Positions 26,287 through 36,292 of a DNA stretch of 64,000 nucleotides are shown here, piece after piece. Every line of letters starts with the position of its first letter. The first letter of the stretch is position 1. Under the pieces are notes generated by a model. That model saw only the letters and a program-made list of their open reading frames with translations, made no database searches and had not been told where the DNA came from. Both the position numbers and the translations under genes were made by a program. The stretch is from Adhaeribacter arboris (GTDB lineage: Bacteria; Bacteroidota; Bacteroidia; Cytophagales; Hymenobacteraceae): positions 558,001 to 622,000 of the forward strand of contig NZ_PYFT01000001.1 of the NCBI RefSeq assembly GCF_003023845.1, given 5' to 3'.

Positions 26287-27612
26287 TTACTTCTCCTGAA
26301 TAATTTCCGCCAGTTTACCCGTTAAAGCACGGCGGGAATAGCGATGGTAATCTACAATGGGTAAATCCAGGTTCGGGTTTATTTTCCAGCTATGGGCTAA
26401 TTGATCCAGGTAATCTACCATCTGATCGTAAGCGGCATAATGAAATACCCGCCCTGCCCCACATTCATCAATTATCCGGTCGGCATCGCTGTGTAATGGC
26501 CCAATGCAGATGATGGGTTTATTAGAAGCCAGGTATTCAAAAAGCTTACCGGGTAAAATGCAAAAGTTATTCACCACATCCGGAATCCCCATTAACAATA
26601 CCGTAGCCGATAATAAATAGCGGATCGATTCGTGATGGGGTACAAACGAAATAATTTCTGTAATATTTGCTAACTCGGCTTGCTCTACTTGCCGGCGCAC
26701 CATTTCCGAAATTTTACCTACAAAACGTAATTGAAAAGGCACATCGGGGTAACGACGAGCCACCTCGGCCAGGGCTTTTAAAAATAATTCGATGTTATAG
26801 GTTTCCGAAATAGTACCGGTGTAGGTAATGCATAGTTTATCTTTCGGCGGTTCAGAAGCATAAGTAAAATCTTCTTCGTCGTAGCCATTCGGTAAAACTA
26901 TTATTTTGGTGGAATCAATCCGGGCGGATTTAGCTACCAATAAGCGTTTGGTATCGGCGCTGGTTACCAGTATGGCATCGGCTCCTTCAATAACCGCTTT
27001 TTCGTAGCGGGCATCCATTTGTTTGGCCAGAGCAGTATGATTCAGCTCTTTATAATAATAAATATCCGTCCAGGGATCCCGCAAGTCGGCTATCCATTTA
27101 ATATGCGGAAACTCTTTTTTTAGTTTTAACCCAATTAGCTGCGACGAATGCGGCGGACTAGTAGTAATAATCGCGCTAAAAGATTCAGATTGGAACAATT
27201 CTTTTGCGGCCTTTATCGCGAACCGGTTCCAACCTACCCGGGCATCCGGAATAAATAAATTGCCCCGGATAAAATTAAAAACTTTTTGGACCAGGCTCTG
27301 GTTGTTTTGGTTGGCAAAGCCACCGTATGGAATCTCCTTTTTGCCCGTTAATTTTTTGTAATATTCAAAAGGTTCGCTCGTATTCGTCCGGATTACTTTA
27401 ACGGAGGCGGGTACATCCGTGGCAAGCGAGTTGTCCAGCACCGGATAAGCACCTTTTTTTTCATCTACCGTTATTACTGTAGGCGTTAAATGAAACTCGG
27501 GCAGATGCTTTACAAACTTTAAGCAACGCTGCACTCCCGCTCCACCGGAAGGCGGCCAGTAGTAAGAAAAAAATAATACATTACCGGAAGAAGGAGCTTT
27601 TGGGTTTGCCAA
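26287..27612 (-). CDS. glycosyltransferase family 4 protein
   Basis: This 441-residue GT-B enzyme has the FSYYWPPSGGAGVQRCLKF opening (about 15-33), typical of Bacteroidota GT4 transferases for exopolysaccharide. A PNGYDEEDF donor-site motif lies near 242-250 and an EYLASNKPI motif near 366-374. No ATG is available at the N-terminus. The listed start is TTG at 27610-27612, so the start is uncertain. It diverges from ffh with 156 bases between. The sugar and acceptor are unknown. Confidence 0.85.
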   Translation of the reverse strand: MANPKAPSSGNVLFFSYYWPPSGGAGVQRCLKFVKHLPEFHLTPTVITVDEKKGAYPVLDNSLATDVPASVKVIRTNTSEPFEYYKKLTGKKEIPYGGFANQNNQSLVQKVFNFIRGNLFIPDARVGWNRFAIKAAKELFQSESFSAIITTSPPHSSQLIGLKLKKEFPHIKWIADLRDPWTDIYYYKELNHTALAKQMDARYEKAVIEGADAILVTSADTKRLLVAKSARIDSTKIIVLPNGYDEEDFTYASEPPKDKLCITYTGTISETYNIELFLKALAEVARRYPDVPFQLRFVGKISEMVRRQVEQAELANITEIISFVPHHESIRYLLSATVLLMGIPDVVNNFCILPGKLFEYLASNKPIICIGPLHSDADRIIDECGAGRVFHYAAYDQMVDYLDQLAHSWKINPNLDLPIVDYHRYSRRALTGKLAEIIQEK

Positions 27613-27739
27613 GGATAATTTAATTCTGATTTAAGTAAGAGAAAAATATTACAGCATAAAGGTTTAATTACCGTAAATATTAATTGAGCGAATATACGTT
27701 GCTGGCGTAAAAATATCAGGTATTTTTATTTTTTCTGCT

Positions 27740-27747
27740 TATTTTTG
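27740..27747 (+). promoter_or_regulatory. possible -7 box for ffh
   Basis: TATTTTTG matches TAnnTTTG and lies 22 bases before the ffh ATG at 27769. No matching -33 TTTG was found at the expected distance, so the call is weak. Confidence 0.35.
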
Positions 27748-27768
27748 TTTACTAAAGAAGATACACGC

Positions 27769-29097
27769 ATGTTTGATAGTTTAAGTAGCAAATTAGACCG
27801 GGCCTTCAAAACCCTGAAGGGTCAGGGCAGCATCACGGAAATTAACGTAGCCCAAACCATTAAAGAAGTCCGCCGGGCTTTGGTCGATGCCGACGTGAAT
27901 TATAAAGTGGCTAAATCGGTAACCGATAAAATAAAAGATGAAGCCATGGGCCGCGACGTGTTGATTGCGGTATCGCCCGGGCAGTTGATGGTTAAAATTG
28001 TGCACGAGGAGCTTACCCACTTAATGGGAGGCGAAAAACAGGATATTCAAATAAAAGGCGACCCGGCTATTATATTAATTGCGGGTTTGCAAGGTTCGGG
28101 TAAAACCACTTTTACCGGTAAACTGGCGAATTACCTGAAAAAGCAAAATCGCAATGTGTTGGTGGCGGCTTGCGACGTGTACCGGCCAGCCGCGATTGAC
28201 CAGTTAAAAGTATTAGCCGAGCAAGTAGGAGTGGAGGCTTATACCGAGACGGACAATAAAAACCCCTTACAAATCGCTCAAAATGCAATAGCTTACGCGA
28301 AAGCGAATAATAAAAAAGTTGTAATTGTGGATACGGCGGGCCGTTTAGCCGTGGACGAAGCCATGATGCGCGAAATTGCGCAACTAAAAGAAGTTTTAAA
28401 GCCAACCGAAACCTTGTTCGTGGTAGATTCCATGACCGGCCAGGACGCGGTAAATACGGCCAAAACCTTTAATGATCGTATTAATTTTGATGGGGTAGTT
28501 TTAACTAAGCTGGATGGCGATAGCCGGGGGGGGGCAGCGCTTTCTATCCGGGCCGTGGTAGAAAAGCCAATTAAATTTATCAGTACCGGCGAGAAAATGG
28601 AAGCCCTCGATTTGTTTTACCCCGACCGGATGGCGCAGCGGATTTTGGGTATGGGCGACGTGATTTCGTTGGTAGAACGGGCACAGCAAACTTTCGATGA
28701 GGAAGAAGCGCGCCGTATTAACCAGAAAATCCGCAAGAATCAGTTTAACTTTGATGACTTTTTGTCGCAGTTAGAACAGATTAAGAAGATGGGAGATATT
28801 AAAGATCTCGTCAGTATGATACCGGGCGTAGGCAAAGCCATGAAGGATGTGGAAATTGACGAGAATGCGTTTAAACCTATCGAAGCCATCATTAAATCCA
28901 TGACGAAAGAAGAACGCGCTAATCCGGACATTATTAGCGGTAACCGTCGGAACCGGATAGCCAAAGGCAGCGGCACCAACATTCAGCAGGTAAATAACCT
29001 CATGAAACAGTTCAACGACATGCGCAAAATGATGAAAAATATGAATAAACTTACCGGGAAAGGCGGTGGGTTATCAAAAATGAAAATGTTTAAGTAA
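27769..29097 (+). CDS. ffh: signal recognition particle protein Ffh (SRP54)
   Basis: This 442-residue protein starts at the ATG at 27769, with the usual MFDSLSSKLDRAFKTLKGQG opening. An N-domain is followed by the GTPase: GLQGSGKTT (106-114), DTAGRLAVDE, TKLDGDSRGG. The methionine-rich M domain has MGDIKDLVSMIPG, SGNRRNRIAKGSG and the C-terminal QFNDMRKMMKNMNK helix that binds SRP RNA. It directs signal-anchor proteins to the FtsY receptor. Its RNA partner is at 2.64 kb in this window. A nine-base G run (28526-28534) inside the conserved SRGGAA motif leaves the frame intact. Confidence 0.97.
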   Translation: MFDSLSSKLDRAFKTLKGQGSITEINVAQTIKEVRRALVDADVNYKVAKSVTDKIKDEAMGRDVLIAVSPGQLMVKIVHEELTHLMGGEKQDIQIKGDPAIILIAGLQGSGKTTFTGKLANYLKKQNRNVLVAACDVYRPAAIDQLKVLAEQVGVEAYTETDNKNPLQIAQNAIAYAKANNKKVVIVDTAGRLAVDEAMMREIAQLKEVLKPTETLFVVDSMTGQDAVNTAKTFNDRINFDGVVLTKLDGDSRGGAALSIRAVVEKPIKFISTGEKMEALDLFYPDRMAQRILGMGDVISLVERAQQTFDEEEARRINQKIRKNQFNFDDFLSQLEQIKKMGDIKDLVSMIPGVGKAMKDVEIDENAFKPIEAIIKSMTKEERANPDIISGNRRNRIAKGSGTNIQQVNNLMKQFNDMRKMMKNMNKLTGKGGGLSKMKMFK

Positions 29098-29140
29098 AAG
29101 ATATTTGTATCTGGATTTTAGGCATTAGACTTTTTTGAAT

Positions 29141-29190
29141 AATTATAAAAACAAGAGGCTTCTCACGAGAAGCCTCTTGTTTTTATAATT
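29141..29190. terminator. bidirectional terminator between ffh and the deaminase
   Basis: A perfect 24-base inverted repeat (29141-29164 with 29167-29190) has an AT-rich outer stem (TATAAAAA and TTTTTATA) and a GC-rich core. It lies 44 bp after the ffh stop and 24 bp before the convergent deaminase stop, so it should end both transcripts. Confidence 0.88.
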
Positions 29191-29214
29191 AGATTAGAAT
29201 TCCTGCTGTAGAAT

Positions 29215-29691
29215 CTAATATTCAGATTTATGAGGATTTTTGCTCCATTCTTCAAAAGCCACAATAGCTTCTTCGGGTAGTAATTGTTCCATGGCAATCC
29301 GGCATTCTTGCCGTGGTTTTTTTAATTCTTCGTAGATAAAATTATCGTCGAAGCCGACGGCAGCCGCATCTTGTTTCGTGTTGCCATAATAAACTTTCCG
29401 GATTCGGGCCCAGTAGATAGCACCAAAACACATGGGGCAAGGTTCGCAACTGGTATAAAGTTCACAATCGCTTAAATGATACGTTTGTAGAGTGGCACAG
29501 GCTTTCCGGATGGCATCCACTTCGGCGTGGGCTGTGGGGTCGTTAGAGGCTAATACCTGATTAAAGCCGTAGGCAATAATTTCTCCGTTACGCACCACTA
29601 CTGCGCCAAAAGGTCCCCCATAGCCGGCCCGCATTTTATCAAGAGACAGCCGAATCGCTTCCCGCATGTATTTCTCTTTATTTTTTTCCAT
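29215..29691 (-). CDS. guanine deaminase-like nucleoside/base deaminase
   Basis: This 158-residue zinc-dependent cytidine-deaminase-fold enzyme has HAE at 55-57 (ligand His55, general base Glu57) and PCPMC with ligands Cys85 and Cys88. The GGPFGAVVV, HAEVDAIRKA, GAIYWAR and C-terminal GFDDNFIYEEL motifs are those of bacterial guanine deaminase (GuaD) rather than the tRNA enzyme TadA. It would convert guanine to xanthine in the cytosol. Length and start are normal. The substrate is inferred from motifs. Confidence 0.85.
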   Translation of the reverse strand: MEKNKEKYMREAIRLSLDKMRAGYGGPFGAVVVRNGEIIAYGFNQVLASNDPTAHAEVDAIRKACATLQTYHLSDCELYTSCEPCPMCFGAIYWARIRKVYYGNTKQDAAAVGFDDNFIYEELKKPRQECRIAMEQLLPEEAIVAFEEWSKNPHKSEY

Positions 29692-29845
29692 TTTAAATAC
29701 TACTCAGCTCCCTGTACAACTACTTAGTTGTTCGCGATTGGGTTTAAAACCTTCTTTAATTAGCTTAATAAGTAATTAATACACCCAACTAATTCTGTTA
29801 GAATACTAATAAAATAGCTCAAATAGAATTATTTAATGAGCTTAT

Positions 29846-30292
29846 CTATTCTTCTAAGTTGTTTTGGCTTAGATTATTCAGCTTTATTTGTAATTCAATA
29901 ACCGCTTTTTCCCAGACTTCAGTAAAAAGGTTTACTAAAGAAGGTACAGATTCCAAACGTATTAATTTACTAGTATTAGCTTCCAACTTAGTTAGTAATT
30001 TTAATAACTTTTCTATTCCCACCAAAGTTATGGGGGAGCGCATTTTGTGAACTAACTTTCTCAGATTTTCCCAATCATTTTGCTTCGCCAAAAAATTGAG
30101 GTTCTTTACATTTTCCGGGGATTGTTGCAGGAATAAGATGATTATATCGGACATAAATCTTACATCGCCCCCGGCAATTTCCTGTAAATAGGTAAGATTT
30201 ATATAATTAGCTTCTGGCGGGGAAGCATTATAATCCCTTGTTTTTAAAGAAGGGGATGATTGGATTTTAGCTGGTTTCTTCTTTGGCACCAA
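29846..30292 (-). CDS. Hpt domain phosphotransfer protein
   Basis: This 148-residue protein is a histidine phosphotransfer domain in residues about 30-135. The phosphorylated histidine is His82 in KLVHKMRSPI, with the preceding YLQEIAGGDVRFMSDIIILFL opening of an Hpt helix. It would relay phosphate between a hybrid kinase receiver and a response regulator, but no partner is adjacent. No ATG is present at the expected N-terminus. TTG at 30290-30292 or GTG just inside is used, so the first 20 residues are uncertain. Confidence 0.82.
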   Translation of the reverse strand: MVPKKKPAKIQSSPSLKTRDYNASPPEANYINLTYLQEIAGGDVRFMSDIIILFLQQSPENVKNLNFLAKQNDWENLRKLVHKMRSPITLVGIEKLLKLLTKLEANTSKLIRLESVPSLVNLFTEVWEKAVIELQIKLNNLSQNNLEE

Positions 30293-30510
30293 AGCAATAA
30301 TTTAGTAAAATTAACAAAGTTATTGTTTAATGATTAAAATGAGTGTATGTAAGCATTTACAAAAGCAAGTTCGCCGGAATTAATACATAAAATTAATTTA
30401 TTTTAAAATAAATCCCGCATAAACAACTAGTATGCAAAATATTAAATTTTAAGGAAAAATCCCATCCTAATACCTAAATTTTAGCTTTAAATTTAATATT
30501 TTTTATATTA

Positions 30511-30544
30511 AGTAGTTGTTAGTTATTAGTTGCTCGTTGTTCGC
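30511..30544 (+). repeat. family B intergenic repeat, single arm
   Basis: AGTAGTTGTTAGTTATTAGT is followed by TGCTCGTTGTTCGC, closely matching the arms at 3494 and 13991. No inverted partner is present nearby. Confidence 0.65.
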
Positions 30545-30658
30545 TTAATTAATTCATAAGGATCCGTAAGTTATCTCACCTGGTAGTCTAAACTTATTTC
30601 GTCGAAGTACTTACGAGTAATCAGATTAAAATACCAATACCTGATTTTAGTTAAAATT

Positions 30659-30714
30659 AATTTAACAAAGAAGCCGTTAGTTGTAATTACAATTAACGGC
30701 TTCTTTGTTAAATT
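30659..30714 (-). terminator. terminator-like hairpin downstream of the chain-length protein
   Basis: A long inverted repeat of about 28 bases (one G:T pair) centres near 30687, with a GC core AAGCCGTTA. The T-rich tail on the minus-strand transcript suits termination of the Wzz-like gene, whose stop codon is about 40 bases upstream on that strand. Confidence 0.7.
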
Positions 30715-30754
30715 AAAGAGAAATGCAAAACAATCTCCAACTTCAGACTCGAAA

Positions 30755-31768
30755 TTAATCTTCTTCCACCATAGTACGGAACCGATGCAAGCCATTGCGT
30801 AAAATAATATAGAAAACGTAAAGCAAACCAATCAGCAAGCCACCAATAGCTCCTTTAGCGGCATTTTTATAGATGGTTCCGCTCGCTGGCCTGCCAAAAG
30901 TGATAAATCGGTCGATAATTTCAATCTCTGAATTAATAAATAACAACCGGTCAATTTTTAGTTGCTGATCATACAGCCGGAAATCTTCGCGGTAAATATC
31001 AATGGGATTTGATTCTTTATCATTTAAAGTAACATTGGTTCCGGTTTTACTTGGTCCATCGGGTAAATAGCTTTTTGCCATATAAGATTTAAGGGTATCT
31101 AGGTTTTTCGATTCCCGGATTAACTTGGCCTTTCGGCTAAGCAAATTCTTTCTCTCAATGGCTATCCGTTTATTTACGAATTTATTGTTTTTAATATAGT
31201 TTACCAGAACAGTATCTAAACCAACCAGAGTGGTAGTATCATATACTTGCACCATAATCTGGAAGGTAGAATCACTGTGATTCAAAATTAAAGAATCTAA
31301 TCGTCGCTGATTTCCTTTTGTATTTTTATAAAGGTCAATCAACATTTGCATATTAGGCGAAATAATCTGCTCTACCTGAATTTTCCGGAGGCTTTTCGCT
31401 TTTTTGGGCTCAATTTTTAATAAGCTTGCCAAAACCCGAAAATTATTTTCGGAGCAAAGGCGGTTTAAGTTTTGAATGGAATTATCTAAAAATTCGCCCC
31501 GATAATAAGCTGAATTTAAAGTCATTCTTGATTCATAATAAGGTTTGAAAGCGTAGAAATAGGCTACTCCCAAAATTGTACCTACAAGTATTAAAGCAAA
31601 AATTACCTTAGTTTTAGAAATAAAAGTATCGAGGTATAAAAAGAACAATCTAAAAATAGATTTAAGAAATTTTACAAATCCTCTACCTATAGATATAAAA
31701 ATTTTACTCAGATCAATTTCATCCAAACTGGTATTATTCTCAACTGGAGTACGCTCTTTGTAATTCAT
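30755..31768 (-). CDS. Wzz-like polysaccharide chain-length determinant
   Basis: This 337-residue inner-membrane protein has two membrane segments: one near 54-72 (FALILVGTILGVAYFYAF) and one near the C-terminus (about 309-327, GAIGGLLIGLLYVFYII). A long extracytoplasmic helical region lies between. This is the topology of Wzz and Wza-partner regulators. A gene for polymer chain-length control is expected beside the plus-strand cluster that begins 254 bases away in the opposite direction. No tyrosine-kinase domain is fused. Assignment rests on topology and context. Confidence 0.72.
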   Translation of the reverse strand: MNYKERTPVENNTSLDEIDLSKIFISIGRGFVKFLKSIFRLFFLYLDTFISKTKVIFALILVGTILGVAYFYAFKPYYESRMTLNSAYYRGEFLDNSIQNLNRLCSENNFRVLASLLKIEPKKAKSLRKIQVEQIISPNMQMLIDLYKNTKGNQRRLDSLILNHSDSTFQIMVQVYDTTTLVGLDTVLVNYIKNNKFVNKRIAIERKNLLSRKAKLIRESKNLDTLKSYMAKSYLPDGPSKTGTNVTLNDKESNPIDIYREDFRLYDQQLKIDRLLFINSEIEIIDRFITFGRPASGTIYKNAAKGAIGGLLIGLLYVFYIILRNGLHRFRTMVEED

Positions 31769-31982
31769 AAATTAAATTCAGAAAAACTATTTATATAGAT
31801 TGTAATGGGCAAGCAGTTTTATTTAGTTAAATAAACTATTAGAATACTCAAGTATTTTTCTAGTTTAAAATATTATTTATTCTGAATAGAGAATTTAGTT
31901 CTCTTCCAATCTTCATGGTCTTGGTTCCGTGCAAAAGTATAAATATTTCCTAAAAGGTAAGCTACGGTTTAGGGTACTAAAT

Positions 31983-31990
31983 TATTTTTG
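31983..31990 (+). promoter_or_regulatory. possible -7 box upstream of rfbF
   Basis: TATTTTTG matches TAnnTTTG and sits 33 bases before the rfbF ATG. No good -33 element is seen, so support is weak. Confidence 0.35.
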
Positions 31991-32022
31991 CTTTTTAATC
32001 CTACAATCATGAAGTTTGTGCA

Positions 32023-32793
32023 ATGAAAGTAGTCATTCTTGCAGGGGGGTTAGGTACCAGATTAGCCGAAGAAACAGATTTACGGCCTAAACCCATGGTC
32101 GAAATAGGGGGCAAGCCCATCATCTGGCATATCATGAAAATTTACTCAACCTATGGGTTTAACGAGTTTGTCGTTTGCCTGGGCTATAAAGGTTATGTAA
32201 TTAAAGAATACTTTGCCAACTATTTTTTGCATCAGTCAGATGTCACGATTGATTTATCCAACAACGATCTGGAAATTCACAATAGTTTTTCGGAAAAGTG
32301 GAAGATAACCTTAGTAGAAACCGGCAAGGATACGCTTACCGGCGGTAGAATCAAGAGAATTCAGAAATATATTGGGAATGAACGGTTTATGCTTACTTAT
32401 GGAGATGGAGTTAGCGACGTCAATATTCACGAGTTAATCAGAACGCATAATTCTGGTAAAAAATACGTTACTATTACTGCTATTCAGCCTTCGGGTCGTT
32501 TTGGGGTATTAAGTTTCGGTGAAGATAATTACATTACTTCTTTTCACGAAAAGCGCAGTGAAGATGTTGGTTGGGTTAATGGCGGTTTTTTTGTTTGCGA
32601 ACCTGAAATTTTTAATTACATAGAAGGCGATAGTACTATTTGGGAACGCGAACCGTTAGAGAATCTATCAAAAGAAAATCAGTTAAAAGCTTATAAGCAT
32701 AGAGGCTTTTGGCAACCTATGGATTCGTTAAAAGACAAATTAGATTTAAACGAACTTTGGAACAGCGGGAATGCCGCCTGGAAAATTTGGTAA
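32023..32793 (+). CDS. rfbF: glucose-1-phosphate cytidylyltransferase
   Basis: This 256-residue nucleotidyltransferase has the activation loop ILAGGLGTRLAEETDLRPKPMVEIGGKP at 5-32, the VNGGFFVCEPEIF segment near 188-200 and the HRGFWQPMDSLKDK region near 226-239. These are characteristic of RfbF/AscA. It makes CDP-glucose from CTP and glucose 1-phosphate. Its stop overlaps the start of rfbG (TAATG). It begins the CDP-sugar operon. Confidence 0.94.
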   Translation: MKVVILAGGLGTRLAEETDLRPKPMVEIGGKPIIWHIMKIYSTYGFNEFVVCLGYKGYVIKEYFANYFLHQSDVTIDLSNNDLEIHNSFSEKWKITLVETGKDTLTGGRIKRIQKYIGNERFMLTYGDGVSDVNIHELIRTHNSGKKYVTITAIQPSGRFGVLSFGEDNYITSFHEKRSEDVGWVNGGFFVCEPEIFNYIEGDSTIWEREPLENLSKENQLKAYKHRGFWQPMDSLKDKLDLNELWNSGNAAWKIW

Positions 32794-33887
32794 TGGAAGC
32801 ATTTCTGCGAGAAAATTACGCTGGTAAAAAAGTTTTAGTAACGGGTCATACTGGCTTTAAAGGTTCCTGGCTGCTTGTTTGGTTAAAGCAATTGGGAGCA
32901 GAAATAATGGGCTATGCCAAAGCACCTGAAACCCAAGAAGATCTGTTTAATCAAATCTCCGGCGAAGATTATTGTTATTCGGTAATTGGAGATGTTTTAG
33001 ACAAATCGGTTTTATCGAAGTGTATTTCGGATTTTCAGCCCAGCTTTGTATTTCACCTTGCGGCTCAGCCTTTGGTAAGAACTTCTTATGAAATACCAGT
33101 TGAAACATTTGAAGTAAATACGATTGGAACAGCGAATGTACTAGATGCAGTAAGAATAATTTCTGGCAAATGTACGGTGGTTATAATTACTACGGATAAA
33201 GTTTATGAAAACCAGGAGTGGCCGTATCCTTACCGCGAAGTGGATGCTCTTGGTGGCTATGATCCTTACAGTGCGAGTAAGGCCTGTGCCGAACTAGTAA
33301 CCAATTCTTATCGAAATTCCTTTTTTAACGTAAAAACTGTTTCTGTTCATCAGAAGGCAGTTGCTACCGCCCGGGCAGGCAATGTAATAGGTGGGGGTGA
33401 TTGGGCCCGCGATAGAATTGTTCCGGATATTGTGCGGGCTTTACAGAGTAAAAATCTGATTCCTTTACGTAATCCAGCCGCCATCCGGCCCTGGCAACAT
33501 GTGTTAGAACCTTTGTTCGGGTATTTGCTTTTAGGCGCTAAATTAGCCTTAGAGCCCGAAATATATTCTACGGCCTGGAATTTTGGTCCCAATACAAATG
33601 ATATTTTATCAGTAGAAAAATTGGCTCATTTAGCGCTTCAAGTATGGGGAGAAGGAGATATTCAAAAACTTGATTTGGCAGATCAACCCCATGAGGCAGG
33701 AGTACTTAAATTAGATATAAGTAAAACCTACAAGGTATTGCAATGGCGGCCATATTTAAATACCCATGAAGCCGTAGAAAAGACCATTCAATGGTATAAA
33801 AGCTTTATCTTAAAAGAAAAGAATGCTTCGGAATTGATACTTGCCGATATTGCCAGTTTTTTGAATCAAATAAATGAAAGTGAATAG
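32793..33887 (+). CDS. rfbG: CDP-glucose 4,6-dehydratase
   Basis: This 364-residue extended SDR has the NAD loop [11 protein letters not shown] (about 16-26) typical of RfbG and the catalytic [13 protein letters not shown] (Tyr and Lys). The ATG at 32793 overlaps the rfbF stop. An in-frame upstream extension inside rfbF is not used. It produces CDP-4-keto-6-deoxyglucose for the RfbH dehydrase. The length is in the family range. Confidence 0.93.
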   Translation: MEAFLRENYAGKKVLVTGHTGFKGSWLLVWLKQLGAEIMGYAKAPETQEDLFNQISGEDYCYSVIGDVLDKSVLSKCISDFQPSFVFHLAAQPLVRTSYEIPVETFEVNTIGTANVLDAVRIISGKCTVVIITTDKVYENQEWPYPYREVDALGGYDPYSASKACAELVTNSYRNSFFNVKTVSVHQKAVATARAGNVIGGGDWARDRIVPDIVRALQSKNLIPLRNPAAIRPWQHVLEPLFGYLLLGAKLALEPEIYSTAWNFGPNTNDILSVEKLAHLALQVWGEGDIQKLDLADQPHEAGVLKLDISKTYKVLQWRPYLNTHEAVEKTIQWYKSFILKEKNASELILADIASFLNQINESE

Positions 33888-33889
33888 AA

Positions 33890-35245
33890 ATGAGTGCATT
33901 GGAAAATTTAACAGCTACTGGCTTCAAAAATATTAACGGAGAACTACTTTCTGGCTTAGAAGAGATTGCTGTGCGCAATACTAGCAAACAGTTTCGGCCG
34001 GGGGTAGACTATATTCCAGTTACAGGCAAAGTATTAGATGCCCAGGATTTACTTTATGGGGTAGATGCTACCTTAGATGGTTGGTTAACTACTGGTCGGT
34101 TTGGCCCTGAGTTTGAAAAGAATCTGGCCGAGTGGGTAGGCGCTAAATATAGTTTTTTAGTAAATTCTGGTTCTTCCGCTAACCTGGTTGCTTTCTACAC
34201 TTTAACTTCACCTAAATTGAAAGACCGGGCTTTAAAACCCGGCGATGAAGTAATAACGGTAGCTGCCGGTTTTCCTACAACGGTTAACCCCATGATTCAG
34301 TTTGGGTGCATACCGGTTTTTATTGATGTAGATATACCTACCTATAATATTAAAGCCGAATTAATTGAGCAGGCAATTACTCCTAAGACGAAGGCCATTA
34401 TGATGGCGCATACTTTAGGTAATCCATTTAATTTGGGAGTAGTAAAAGAAATTGCTAAAAAATATAAACTCTGGCTAATCGAAGACGATTGCGATGCGTT
34501 AGGGGCTACTTACCAAGGTAAAAAAACCGGCACTTGGGGCGATTTAGCTACTTTATCTTTTTACCCGGCGCATCATATAACCATGGGCGAAGGCGGAGCA
34601 GTATTAGTGAACAACCTGAATTTACGGCGAATAGTAGAAAGTTTCCGGGATTGGGGAAGAGATTGCTATTGTGTACCGGGCGCAGATAATACCTGTGGTA
34701 AACGTTTCTGCTGGAAACTAGGCGAATTACCGGAAGGTTACGACCACAAATACACGTATTCTCATATTGGGTTTAATTTAAAAGTAACTGATATGCAGGC
34801 CGCCATTGGTATTAGCCAGCTTAAAAAGGCCGATTACTTTGTAGAGAAGCGCAGAGAAAATCATAAGCTGTTATATCAAAAGTTAAAACTTTTTGAAGAT
34901 CATTTTATTTTGCCGGAAGCAACTCCCGAGGCTAACCCGAGTTGGTTTGGTTTTATGATTTCTATCCGGGAAAACAGTCCGATAAACCGGAAAGATCTTG
35001 TTTCTTACTTAGAAGAAAATAAAATTGGTACCCGTTTATTGTTTGCCGGAAATTTACTCCGTCAACCGGCTTATCAGCATATCCAATATCGGAAAGTAGG
35101 TGATTTAACAAACACCGATTTTATAATGAGTAATTCTTTTTGGTTAGGAGTTTGGCCCGGATTAGAAGAAACGCATTACGATTATATTGTAGAAACCCTG
35201 CATACTTATTTTAAACAAAATAATATTTCCAGGGGAGAAGCTTAA
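33890..35245 (+). CDS. rfbH: CDP-4-dehydro-6-deoxyglucose 3-dehydrase E1 (RfbH/AscC)
   Basis: This 451-residue aspartate-aminotransferase-fold enzyme uses PMP and removes the C3 hydroxyl. The lysine of the DegT family is replaced by His228 in [13 protein letters not shown], the RfbH hallmark. Cys259, Cys261, Cys269 and Cys274 lie in the [2Fe-2S]-cluster region, fitting the cofactor set of this family. It gives CDP-3,6-dideoxy-4-keto-glucose together with its reductase (E3, not visible in this window). The ORF follows rfbG by 2 bases. Confidence 0.93.
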   Translation: MSALENLTATGFKNINGELLSGLEEIAVRNTSKQFRPGVDYIPVTGKVLDAQDLLYGVDATLDGWLTTGRFGPEFEKNLAEWVGAKYSFLVNSGSSANLVAFYTLTSPKLKDRALKPGDEVITVAAGFPTTVNPMIQFGCIPVFIDVDIPTYNIKAELIEQAITPKTKAIMMAHTLGNPFNLGVVKEIAKKYKLWLIEDDCDALGATYQGKKTGTWGDLATLSFYPAHHITMGEGGAVLVNNLNLRRIVESFRDWGRDCYCVPGADNTCGKRFCWKLGELPEGYDHKYTYSHIGFNLKVTDMQAAIGISQLKKADYFVEKRRENHKLLYQKLKLFEDHFILPEATPEANPSWFGFMISIRENSPINRKDLVSYLEENKIGTRLLFAGNLLRQPAYQHIQYRKVGDLTNTDFIMSNSFWLGVWPGLEETHYDYIVETLHTYFKQNNISRGEA

Positions 35246-35248
35246 GGA

Positions 35249-36283
35249 ATGGTTTCCCTACTACCTGATCTGGAACATATTCTGCTTTATACAGAAGGAG
35301 TATGGCCTTTTCTCCGGGATAAGCACTTGTTTATTTCGGGAGGAACTGGTTTTTTTGGCCGATGGCTTTTAGAAAGTTTGGTTCATGCCAACACCAAGGG
35401 TAATCTTAATATTAAAATTACTGTTTTAACGCGTAACAGGGAGGCATTCCGGACAAAAGCCCCTCACTTATTTGAGTATTCATTTTTAAATTACCTGGAA
35501 GGAGATATTCAAAATTTTACTTTTCCGGAAAGCTCTATAGATTTTATTATTCATGCTGCTACCGAAGCCAATGCGCAACTAAATGCGGAGAGTCCGCTTT
35601 TAATGACAGATACTATTGTTGCTGGTACTCGCCGGGTATTGGATTTAGCGCGGCAGAAGCAGGTGAAAGCTTTACTTTTAACCAGTACCGGAGCTGTTTA
35701 TGGCCGCCAGCCCCCCGAATTAACGCATTTACCCGAAGATTATTTGGGAGGGCCGGATATTACGAATCCTTATTGGACCTATGGCGAAAGTAAACGCATG
35801 GCCGAGTTACTCGCGGCCATTTATTTTAAACAGTTTAATGTTCCGGTTAAAATTGCCAGATGTTTTGCTTTTGTAGGCCCCTTTTTACCTTTAAATACAC
35901 ATTTTGCTGCCGGTAATTTTATTTTGAACGGTTTAAACCAACAGCCCATTATTATAAAAGGCGATGGTACTCCTTACCGGTCTTATTTGTTCGCCGCCGA
36001 TCTCGTAATCTGGTTACTGCACATTTTAATTCATGGGCAAGCCGGGCAACCGTACAACGTAGGCTCAGATGAAGAAATATCGATTGCGGAATTAGCAAAT
36101 TTAGTGGCCCGGCAATTTCAACCGGTTTTAGAACCGCAAATATTAACGAAGCCACAACCACAATTACTAACAGAACGTTATGTGCCATCGGTTGAGCGGG
36201 CAAAAAAAGAGTTACAACTTAAAATAACTATCTCTTTAGAAGAAAGCATTAAACGCACCATACATTTTTACGGGAAAGAATAA
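35249..36283 (+). CDS. NAD-dependent epimerase/dehydratase, deoxysugar 4-ketoreductase candidate
   Basis: This 344-residue extended SDR has FISGGTGFFGRWL (28-40) and the catalytic YGESKRMAEL (Tyr, Lys), plus LTSTGAVYGRQPPEL. Its position right after rfbH fits reduction of the 4-keto group of the CDP-3,6-dideoxy sugar (abequose/paratose synthase, or the YerF reductase). Assignment to one of these is an inference. It starts three bases after the rfbH stop. All catalytic residues are present. Confidence 0.84.
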   Translation: MVSLLPDLEHILLYTEGVWPFLRDKHLFISGGTGFFGRWLLESLVHANTKGNLNIKITVLTRNREAFRTKAPHLFEYSFLNYLEGDIQNFTFPESSIDFIIHAATEANAQLNAESPLLMTDTIVAGTRRVLDLARQKQVKALLLTSTGAVYGRQPPELTHLPEDYLGGPDITNPYWTYGESKRMAELLAAIYFKQFNVPVKIARCFAFVGPFLPLNTHFAAGNFILNGLNQQPIIIKGDGTPYRSYLFAADLVIWLLHILIHGQAGQPYNVGSDEEISIAELANLVARQFQPVLEPQILTKPQPQLLTERYVPSVERAKKELQLKITISLEESIKRTIHFYGKE

Positions 36284-36292
36284 CCTTAGATT

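Larger units (their letters stand above)
30293..30754. other. intergenic region with repeat and hairpin, no gene
   Basis: This 462-base AT-rich stretch lies between the Hpt gene and the chain-length protein, both on the minus strand. It holds a family B repeat (30511-30544) and a long hairpin (30659-30714). No ORF with codon character was found. Confidence 0.6.

Noticed and set aside
28526-28534. Nine-base G run in ffh as a phase-variation tract
   Set aside because: It encodes the conserved SRGGAA GTPase motif of an essential gene and the frame is intact, so variation would be lethal.
30571-30831. ORF of 86 codons on the minus strand with a hydrophobic start
   Set aside because: It overlaps the 3' end of the Wzz-like gene in another frame and contains the terminator hairpin; no family resemblance.
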